This document shows, one piece after another, positions 42,201 to 50,700 of a stretch of 64,000 bases of DNA. Below the pieces are notes generated by a model, which saw only the letters and a list, made by a program, of their open reading frames with translations, ran no database searches and was not told the DNA's origin. The DNA is taken from positions 1 through 64,000 of the forward strand of contig CAUEEP010000356.1 of the NCBI GenBank assembly GCA_958450365.1, read 5' to 3'. Numbering within the stretch: position 1 is the first letter of the stretch; the number at the start of each line of letters is the position of its first letter. The position numbers and the translations under genes were made by a program. This DNA is from Mesorhabditis belari. Lineage: Eukaryota > Nematoda > Chromadorea > Rhabditida > Rhabditidae.

Positions 42201-43425
42201 ACGGAGAACCGAACCCGGGCCCCGGGATTTATGGAGTCTTGGTCGGGTTTTGAAAAAAAAATACTATAAAGTTAATTACTATAAGGCCAGCAAATGAATA
42301 AGGCCAGCAAATGAATAAGGCCAGCAAATGAATAAGGCCAGCAAATGAATAAGGCCAGCAAATGCTGATTACTATAGCTAATTTAGTTAATCTAATTAGA
42401 TATGAAATTACGGTAGTGAATATTTAGATCTTTTAAAGTACAGTATATCGTTACATTTACTGACCTTATCCATTTGCTGGCCTTATCCATTTGCTGGCCT
42501 TATCCATTTGCTGGCCTTATCCATTTGCTGGCCTTATCCATTTGCTGGCCTTATCCATTTGCTGGCCTTATCCATTTGCTGGCCTTATCCATTTGCTGGC
42601 CTTATCCATTTGCTGGCCTTGTCTCCTTTGTATCCCAAGGTAAACATACTCCTTTTGAACTGAATTCTTTATTTTTCTTGCTGTGAGAAAAGTCGAAAAC
42701 ACAGTGCACCAGAAAGAGTGAGTTTACAGGAGAAAATCCACCATAGAACCTCTCTAACAATAAGTTGTATGTACTTTGTGCTTGGTATGTACTGTGTATG
42801 TACTGAAAACGTACCCTTTCTGACGGTCATTTCCTCATTTTTCCATAGTAATAGCTCGGAATTGAGGGAAAATCGAGAGATTTAAGTGCACTAGAAAGTT
42901 TGTGTTTACAAATTTGAGCACAAAGTACTAAAGCTGATTTCTTTTTCTTTCAGATGTACGCAAATCCGATTCAACACGATGCCCCGGAGACTCTGCGAAA
43001 ATGGGATGACATTAAGGTTTCACAATATTATAATTTCTAATTACAGTCATCAAAAAAAGGCTTGCACCATTCCCAAAGGCTTAAAACATTTTTAATAACA
43101 AAAATAAGCGTACTTTTTGGCAAACAATTCTACCATTGTGGTCTAATTTCTGAATATTTTATTCATTTTTATCCCACGCGAATTCTTTTGACGCAAGATG
43201 TCTTTTGATTTTTGACTTTTATTAGCGACACCCGGTTTAGACCGCAAAAAAGTCTTCAAATCGTTATATTGCTCCGTAGCTCCGTATACTAACTATTATA
43301 ACTATTATAACTATTATAACTATTATAACTATTTTATAACAAAATATTATTAAATTTCCCCATTTCAGGGCCCAACCACTCTTCGTAGTGGGCTCTGCAA
43401 AAAGGTGCTTCCAGCTAAAATTTGA
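36214..43425 (+). CDS. Secreted single-domain C-type lectin-like protein
   Basis: Seven exons: 36214-36274, 40554-40669, 40894-40999, 42014-42084, 42152-42241, 42954-43016, 43369-43425; 187 aa. Signal peptide MLPIVILVIGFGSSVLA, then a C-type lectin-like domain from CPHGWTLFPKTEACYYM (43-59), with AEAACSVFGAHLTSIHS (Cys74), WIGL (110-113), WTDGSP (122-127), EPN (137-139), a WDD in place of WND (165-167) and the final Cys179 in GLCKK. EPN is the mannose-type calcium/sugar motif in this family, so sugar binding outside the cell is plausible. The second conserved disulfide pair is absent. All phases agree only if the intron after exon 4 uses a GC donor (ATG|GCAACT); no GT alternative in phase was found. 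Intron 1 is 4.3 kb and holds two transposon derivatives and a 1.2-kb array. AATAAA at 43457 fits the 3' end. Confidence 0.85.
36275..37300. other. Lectin intron 1, proximal part
   Basis: No coding exon seen. Contains a GTCTGTCTTTCTGTCTGCC microrepeat near 36360 and one copy of the dispersed GCATAGTGACGTCTAGAAAG motif at 37187. Confidence 0.4.
37414..37494 (+). pseudogene. tRNA-like arm, left
   Basis: A-box-like GTGGCGGCCAAGGGGATAGT and B-box-like GCGGGTTCAACTCCGC with a clean 5-bp T-stem. No convincing acceptor stem. The inverted twin is at 38413-38494. Confidence 0.5.
37827..38330 (-). mobile_element. Internally deleted mariner-type transposon
   Basis: Perfect or near-perfect terminal inverted repeats of about 33 bp (TTGGGTTGATGCATAATTAT to the right, inverse ending at 38330), flanked by TA on both sides. 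Minus-strand remnants of transposase: N-terminal HLRHIMLYHFEKGWSAAE near 38215-38150, and C-terminal FFARGIDRLPSKWQSVIDVG reading to a stop at 37919. These two ends are out of frame and the catalytic middle is missing, so the element cannot encode a working transposase. Confidence 0.88.
38413..38494 (-). pseudogene. tRNA-like arm, right
   Basis: Minus strand reads GTAGCGATGGCCTAGCGGAT, then the B-box ACGGGTTCAATTCCCCTTGG. Inverted twin of 37414-37494. Confidence 0.5.
38998..40440. mobile_element. MITE with TTAGGCTATCCAGAAAGTC end containing a giant 17-bp array
   Basis: Left end TTAGGCTATCCAGAAAGTCT at 38998; right end TTTTGGATAGCCTAA at 40426-40440; flanked by TA on each side. The ends match the element at 29109-29653. 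About 190 bp of left arm and 75 bp of right arm remain; the rest is the array at 39191-40363. In lectin intron 1. Confidence 0.8.
39191..40363 (+). repeat. 17-bp minisatellite, 69 copies, apparently identical
   Basis: Unit GCGACGTCAATTGGAAT; 1173 bp equals exactly 69 units and I saw no variant copy. As 17 is not a multiple of 3 and the unit has no stop in any forward frame, all three forward frames are open across it and each encodes the same 17-residue repeat (CDVNWNATSIGMRRQLE). Each unit has AACGTC-like GACGTC (AatII) and CAATTG palindromes. I regard the 433-, 415- and 385-codon frames as by-products, not proteins. Confidence 0.95.
41348..41792. mobile_element. Foldback with tRNA-like arms in lectin intron 3
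   Basis: Left arm starts GGGGTGGCTGAGTGGTAGTG; the minus strand of 41790-41715 reads GCAGCGATGGCCTAATGGTA. B-box-like TTCGAGTCCGGTAGCTG (left) and TTCGTGTCCGGTAGCTGG (right) pair in inverse orientation, as do AGGTTTTAATGCCTTG and its complement. The left tRNA-like part is split by two to three copies of a roughly 40-bp AGATTAGCTGGATTACGGTA repeat. Confidence 0.6.
42281..42366 (+). repeat. 17-bp array, five copies, forward orientation
   Basis: Unit AAGGCCAGCAAATGAAT. In the lectin intron after exon 5. Its complement forms the array at 42465-42620. Confidence 0.92.
42465..42620 (-). repeat. 17-bp array, nine copies, inverted relative to 42281-42366
   Basis: Unit CCTTATCCATTTGCTGG, the reverse complement of the upstream array apart from one base (ATTC versus ATCC). 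The pair could form a hairpin of about 85 bp with a 100-nt loop in the lectin pre-mRNA. Confidence 0.92.
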
Positions 43426-44031
43426 AACGTTCTGATTATTCATTTTTTTGCTTGCAAATAAATTATTGCTTATTTTGTATAGGCCATATTTTTGAATGAT
43501 ACAAAATAGAAATTATTGAATAAAGGAATCCTGAGAAAATTAAGAAACAGGACGCTCAGGAGGCTCAAGTCAAACATTGTTCTCTCAATTTTTCTACTGT
43601 TTAAGTAAAACAATGATTTGAAAGGATGGAGAATTTGTAGCAAAAATACATCCAAATTTAAGGCAAAAATTGATTTCAAAATTTCGAGCATAGTGACGAC
43701 TAGAAAGCATAGAAAACTAACTGACTGAAAAGGAGAAAACTGGCTTATTCGCTGCTCGTTCCTTTTTCTTGAGGGAAAAAGGGAAACCCCGATACCAGGA
43801 AGAGCCGTGTGTAGAGCCAAAAATCACCGTCAGAGGCCTAGGTTGAAACGGAGAGAAGATACCCATCCTATATGATTGGACCACCATTGCATCCAGGCCA
43901 TACGAAACCAAAATCGCATCCAAAAGGTGACGATCCGCTGCCCTTCTAGTATTGCATGCCAGATTGCATTTTCCACTTTTTGCATAATATAGTTGTGCGA
44001 TTTGAGCTAAAAAATGAAAGAAATAGAATTC

Positions 44032-44112
44032 AGTGGCAGTATGGGGAGCCCAGGTCGAACCGGTCGCGTGAACCGTAGACGAGCGCGCTCCCCACTGCGC
44101 CAGAGACCGTTC
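44032..44112 (-). pseudogene. tRNA-like sequence
   Basis: Minus strand has the A box TGGCGCAGTGGGGAGCGCGC, an anticodon arm pairing CGTC/GACG-like bases and a B box GGTTCGACCTGGG. The T-stem has a mismatch, so I prefer pseudogene or tRNA-derived repeat. Confidence 0.5.
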
Positions 44113-44754
44113 CGAAAGGGAGCACGTACTGGAGGGGTGGGTTTGACAGATCTACTGGAGGGGTGGGTTTGCCAGATATCCCAAAAGGCCTTTATACCAG
44201 ATCTCTTTGCCAGATCGCAAGCCATTACGCGGCCTCACAAAGAACACTTTGCCAGTCATCTTTCTCTTTTCTCTTTTGCCTTGTAGATTGCTTCAAAAAA
44301 AGATATTTGGCTATAAATTTGTAACCGCGGGTTTTCGGGGTCGGGCAATCGATTAGAGATATTTATTTTATTGAGTTAAGCACAAAGAATAGTGTTTATC
44401 AAGCTGAAGCCCTTTATCAGCTTTATCAGCTTAATCTCTTGATTTCAATCCAAAATCAATGGCATAAAACAGTTTTATAACTACTTTACGACTAACTACT
44501 AACTACTAACTGCTAAAGGGGCACTGCTAAAGGGACTTTTTAGGCTGTAGTCTACTTTTTTCTCTTTATTTTTAGCTCAAATCTCAAAAAGTCGTTCCAG
44601 CAGACGTCACTCCATCAAGAAAATGCTCGTTCTTTTCCCTTTTCTCCTCTTTTTTTTCATTTTTCCCATTCGGCGGTTGATTTGATTTCCTTTTCCGAAT
44701 GCTTCAGCTTTTCTTTGACAACGATTTCTTTGACAACGATTGCAAATTCAAAAG

Positions 44755-44770
44755 TTATATTTATTTATTT
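44755..44770 (-). terminator. Polyadenylation signal of the receptor gene
   Basis: On the minus strand the stop is followed at once by AAATAAATAAATATAAC, with overlapping AATAAA hexamers within 10 nt of TGA. No other AATAAA nearby is better placed. Confidence 0.55.
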
Positions 44771-47700
44771 TCAAGCATTCAAATATGGAGCTGAATAGAA
44801 AATGATAAAAATTGAGGTGGAGAGGAAAGCGGAGAAAACAATAAGGCAAAGTCGGTCAAGACACATCGCCGCGAATTTCCATTCTTCCTGGAAATTATTC
44901 TTTTTGACTTTAGCTTGATCTATTCTAAGTTATCAGCTTTAAAAAGTGACTATTAGCTTGTTTGTTTGCTAGCTTAGCTTAGCTTCTTGCTAGCTTTGCT
45001 TAGCTGATTGCTAGCTTAGCTTAGCTGCTTGTTTGCTAGCTTAGCTGCTTGCTAGCTTAGCTTAGCTGCTTGCTAGCTTAGCTTAGCTGATTGCTAGCTT
45101 AGCTTAGCTTCTTGCTAGCTTTGCTTAGCTGATTGCTAGCTTAGCTTAGCTGCTTGCTAGCTTAGCTTAACTGATTGCTAGCTTAGCTTAGCTTCTTGCT
45201 AGCTTTGCTTAGCTGATTGCTAGCTTAGCTTAGCTGCTTGCTAGGTTAGCTGTTTGCCAGCTTAGCTTGCTTGTTTGCGTTCTGAGCTAAAGTTCTGAGA
45301 TAAACTTATACTTTGTGCTCAAATCTTGTTTCAACCTTAAATTTCTCAGCCATAGTCAAACTTGAAGCAGAAATTGAGCCCAAAAATCAATCTATAATCT
45401 TTCTTTTGTTCTGTAAATGATTCACAAATGATTTAATGTTAAAAATTTGTTTTCAAGATCGTAGAAACGATTGGTGGAGTTGATTTTAACTCTTTGTCCC
45501 AAGATTGTCCCAAGGTTTTTTGATTTTCATTCAATTCGTGCGGCACCCATTTATCGAGCTTTCTTGACTTTCCAATCCGTTTCAAGTGGTCGGAAATGGT
45601 CGTCTTGCCCACGCGAAGCTCCGCCGCAAGCACTCGAATAGTCGTACGTGGATTTGCTTCCACCAGGGTCTTCAATTCGTCGTCACCGAGTTCAACAGGA
45701 CGGCCACGGCCTTCTTTATCTTCGAGGCTTTCTTTATTTTCTTTATCTTTATCTATCTATCTAAATTTGGTTCCCTATCTGACTAAATTTGACAAAATCA
45801 TCAGCTCGGAATTTTCGGAACCAAGTTCGCACTGTTCGCACAAGACTCGCCGACACTGCCTTGGCCCCAAACTTTGTTAATGTTACGAAACTTCTCAGCC
45901 ATAGTCAAGCACAGCACAAATTGAGTTTGAAGCAAAAATTGATCTATCTATAATTGACCCAAAAATCAATCTATAATCTTTCTTTTGTTCTGTAAATGAT
46001 TCACAAATGATTTAATGTTAAAAATTTGTTTTCAAGATCGTAGAAACGATTGGCGGAATCGATTGATTGATTGATTTTAACTCTTTGTCCCAAGAAAAAT
46101 CCCTAGAGAATCGAATTGGCTTTTTGAGTTTTGCATATGATAGCTTTTTAGGCTCGTATTTTGTCTAAAGAGTCGAATTTCTAAAGCCGAATTTCCGGAA
46201 ACGCACAAACCAATGTATCTTGCAAAGCATTTTTCTTATCAATCTCCTCTCGAATGAGCTTTAATTGCGAGTGAATCGCCTGAAAGTACTCGAAGACTCG
46301 AATCGTGTAGTCATTCTCTTCACAGCCTAAAGTTTTTTGGAATAAAATTATTCTAACATTATCCAACCTTGATCTACGGTTGTCTCAATGCATCGCTTGA
46401 TATACTTTTCCATTTGATTGCTCCGCCGGGACTCGATCGATTGTTGACGATTTGCGGCGAACAGACCTTCGCCTACCTGAATTGGATTTAGTTTTAGTTT
46501 AGTTTAATAGTTAATAATCGTAAAGCTGTCTTAGTCTTAGCTGTCTTAGCTGTCTTAAATCGGCTTTGGTTAAGCTTTCGACTCACAGATTCCAGACTGT
46601 AAATCCAGACAGTACTGCTAATGTTCAGTGCTAAAGTACTGCTAATCTCCAGTGCTAAAGTACTGCTAATGTCCAGGGCTAAAGTACTGCTAATCTCCAG
46701 TGCTACTGCTAATCTCTAGGTACAAGTGCTAGACTGCTACAGTACTCTCACTGATAGACAAAGGTTGATAGACGCTGATAGACAAAGGTTGATAGACGCT
46801 GATAGACAAAGGTTACAGGATTCCTGATTGGCTGGCTTTTAGGCACAAGACTAGGTTTCTACAGTACTCTTTTCTTCACTGCTAGACACGAGTTTGATGC
46901 AGTATCCCTGCTTCTGTTCTATTAACTGCATTCCTCTCGATGAAGTGTTTTCTAGCCATAAGATGTATCGAAACAAAGCTACAGGACACGAACGATGTCC
47001 CTGATGCTTCTGATAAAGCTTTCGACTTACAGATTCCGACTTACAGACTGTAAAGTACTGCTAATGTCCAGGGCTAAAGTACTGCTAATCTCCAGTGGTA
47101 CTGCTAATCTCTAGGTACAAGTGCTAGACTGCTACAGTACTCTCACTGATAGACAAAGGTTACAGTATTCCTGATTGGGTGGCTTTTAGGCACAAGACTA
47201 GATTTCTACAATACTCTTTTCTTCACTGCTAGACACGAGTTTGATGCAGTATCCCTGCTTCTGTTCTATTAACTGCATTCCTCTCGATGAAGTGTTTTCT
47301 AGCCATAAGATGTATCGAAGCAAAGCTACAGGACACGAACGATGTCCCTGATGCTTCTGATAAAGCTTTTGAGATAAAGATTTCAAATTGTGCATTTGCA
47401 GTGCTTGTTAGGCCTATTTGACTGTTCTCTAAACTGTGCTTCACAAAGCATTTATAAAAGCTGCATCCAAAGCTACAGTATAATATTCCTGATGCCCTGA
47501 TAAAGTTCTCGATTCTAGATTTCTGCTGATTCTAGAGTCTAGATGTCAAAGTTCTTGCGCAGCACTTGCTAGATACAAGTGTAAGGCTGCTACAGTACCC
47601 CGCTTGACTGTTCTGTAGACTGTGTTCCAAAGCTACAGTACCCGGATGATGTCTAAGCCAGATCCTGCTATCATTATCATTATCGGACATTTGATACTCG

Positions 47701-50700
47701 CCCCGCCCCTTTTGCCATTGGCAATCTGACTTTGAACTTAAATATCTTGGTGTTGGGCTGTTCAATTTTATTGTTCTTGGTATCATTAGATGCGTCAAGC
47801 CTTTCTCTGTCAATTGGTACAAAAACTATTTCAATTGGACAACTCAGTCCCAAGATATTCAAACTCAAAGTTAGATTGCCAATGGCAAAAGGGGCGGGGC
47901 GAGTATCAAATGTCTTTTTACTCGCCCGGCCCCTTTGCCATTGGCAGTCTAACTTTGTTCTAAATAGATCAAAGTAACTAGATCAAACTAGACAATCTAA
48001 CTAGATTGCCAATGGCAAAGGGGGCGGGGCGTATAAAAGGCGCTCTCCCCTTTTGCCATTGGCAATCTAACTTTGAGTTTGAATATCTTGGGACTGAGTT
48101 GTCCAATCTAAATAGTTTTTGTCCCAATCGACAGAGAATGTCTTGGCGCATCGAATGCTGCAAAGAATATTTAAATTGGACAGCTTAACACCAAGAAATT
48201 TGAGCTCAAAGTTGACAAGTGATCGACGCTGCCAAAATCGACTTTCTTTTCAATTTTTTAAGACAAAGACACCAAGAAATTTGAGCTCAAAGTAAAAGGG
48301 GCGGGGCGCATATCAAATGTCCTACAATCTTATCCAAATATGAACACTGTAGCTTTGTCTTAAGAGCATCTTTTGTAAAACGCTTTATCGACGGTTTTAA
48401 TTCTTTGGAAATGACAAAGAAAGCTAAAATTAGCTAAAATTAGCTAAAATCAAGCTACAAGGTACAGTATCTTTTATGCATCCATTGAAAGGCCAATCAT
48501 TCAGTTTTGATATCTCTCACCTTTCGCTCCAACAACAATTGCTCTTTCGGCACATCACATAACACATCAAGAAGTGTCTCCGATCTTCTCACTCTCGCCA
48601 CTTCCAAATGCTCCTCATCAACTTGCAATGAGACTCGATTCGATTTGGGTTCCACAATCTACAAGATGATCCAAAAGTTCTCGTACAACTTTTTACTAAA
48701 ACTTGATTTTCAAATGACCGAGGAAAGCTATTTAAATGGAAACCTTAATAAATTTATACTAAAAACCAGCTTATTTACTTAAACTAATCAAGATTTCATA
48801 GCAGATCATAGCTTTTTTTAAAATAGTTAGCTCTTTGAGCCGCGCACAAGTTGTCTGAGCCGCGCACAAGTTGTCTGAGCCGCGCACAAGTTGTCTGAGC
48901 CGCGCACAAGTTGTCTGAGCCGCGCACAAGTTGTCTGAGCTGCGCACAAGTTGTCTGAGCTGCGCACAAGTTGTCTGAGCCGCGCACAAGTTGTCTGAGC
49001 CGCGCACAAGTTGTCTGAGCCGCGCACAAGTTGTCTGAGCTGCGCACAAGTTGTCTGAGCCGCGCACAAGTTGTCTGAGCCGGGCACAAAGTGTCTGAGC
49101 TGCGCACAAGTTGTCTGAGCCGCGCACAAGTTGTCTGAGCCGGGCACAAAGTGTCTGAGCTGCGCACAAGTTGTCTGAGCCGCGCACAAGTTGTCTGAGC
49201 CGGGCACAAAGTGTCTGAGCCGCGCACAAGTTGTCTGAGCCGCGCACAAGTTGTCTGAGCCGCGCACAAGTTGTCTGAGCCGGGCACAAAGTGTCTGAGC
49301 TGCGCACAAGTTGTCTGAGCCGCGCAAGTTGTCTGAGCCGGGCACAAAGTGTCTGAGCTGCGCACAAGTTGTCTGAGCCGGGCACAAAGTGTCTGAGCTG
49401 CGCACAAGTTGTCTGAGCCGCGCACAAGTTGTCTGAGCCGCGCACAAGTTGTCTGAGCCGCGCACAAGTTGTCTGAGCCGCGCACAAGTTGTCTGAGCCG
49501 CGCACAAGTTGTCTGAGCCGCGCACAAGTTGTCGAAATCAGTCAACTTTCAATGTTTTTACATCCTGTTTTGTTTCCTCCTTTTCCTCTTCAACCACTTT
49601 TGCTCGTCCTTTCTGAAAACGATGCCCAGGTCGTCTCATCATCAACAACCATGGAAGCCATTGGGTAAAAAAGAATCGCATCTGAAAGGTAGCTTTATCG
49701 GTGATAAGAAAATAAGAAGATTTGAGTGCGCTAGAAAGAATGTGTTTACAGTTTGTGCACACCGTTTTATGCGTATTCTATTGTAGCATATTACTAAACG
49801 CACACCGTCTGGCACAGTGAAACGGAATACTTTTGGTATTTGTAAACCGACCCCTTTCGTCATTCGATGATTTGCTGGTTGTCGATATCGTAGTGACAAA
49901 ACGGTGATTGTAAAAGCGGTGGAACAGGATAAGATCAGAGTGACGGTTGAGAAGAAAATGCCTAGAGAAATCCGCCTAGAGAAATCTCAGAGTTCAAACG
50001 CTCGCATTTAACTAGGACTGGGAATAAACTCGATTGCCAACAAAAGTTCCAAGCCTAATACCTAACTACAGGGTGATCCCAAAAGTTCCGCAAACTTAAG
50101 CAGCTAGAAAATGTTTGGCTTATTTCAAAAGTGGTAAGTGTTATATAGAGATTTAAAGCCTTAATTCTTAGCTACACTTGCATATCAAAAGCTTTCGAAT
50201 TGGAGTCACACAACTCATTTGACAGGCTTTTGAGTGAACACTACTCCGTCTCTTCCCGGCACGCTACCATTTTTGATGATTTTCTTTCTAAAAAGCTTTT
50301 TAAAAGAGCTTTTCTTTTGTTTATTTTATTAAAATGTAAGATTTACTATTATTTAATAACAATAAGAATACCGTAAAACTTCTAATTTACGTGCATGTAC
50401 GTCTATGTACATGTACGCCTATGTACATGTAAGTCTATGCACATGTCTATGTAAATGTAGCTAAGAATTAAGGCTTCAAATCTCTATATAACACTTACAA
50501 ATAAAATCAATTAGACATTTGTTAGCTGCTTTTACAAAAAGTTGTGCGAGAACTTTTGGGATTACCTTTAGAGACAAATCTACTAATGTGGAAAGAACTT
50601 TTCAGACAGACTAATGCCATATTACTGTCTTGAATTTATCAAGTATAGTAGACTGAATTGAATTTATCAAGTACAGTAGATAAATTCAGATCCAGATCAA

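Larger units (their letters stand above)
43426..44770. other. Intergenic between convergent lectin and receptor genes
   Basis: Contains the lectin polyadenylation signal (AATAAA, 43457), a copy of the dispersed GAAAACTGGCTTATTC motif near 43735, and one copy of the GTAACCGCGGGTTTTCGGGG motif at about 44300-44362. A tRNA-like sequence is listed separately. Antisense open frames show no domain. Confidence 0.45.

Noticed and set aside
45439..45675. Host DNA-binding gene with a helix-turn-helix
   Set aside because: [20 protein letters not shown] and [11 protein letters not shown] are characteristic of mariner transposase; the frame is broken and the catalytic part is missing.
46181..46366. Receptor gene ending at 46181 without TM4
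   Set aside because: The last codons read through a GTTTGTGC donor; joining to 44887 in phase restores [12 protein letters not shown] and a TM4, as expected for the family.
48771..49545. Three overlapping minus-strand frames of 232-249 codons
   Set aside because: By-products of the 20-bp array in a receptor intron, between receptor exons 12 and 13 that join cleanly without it.
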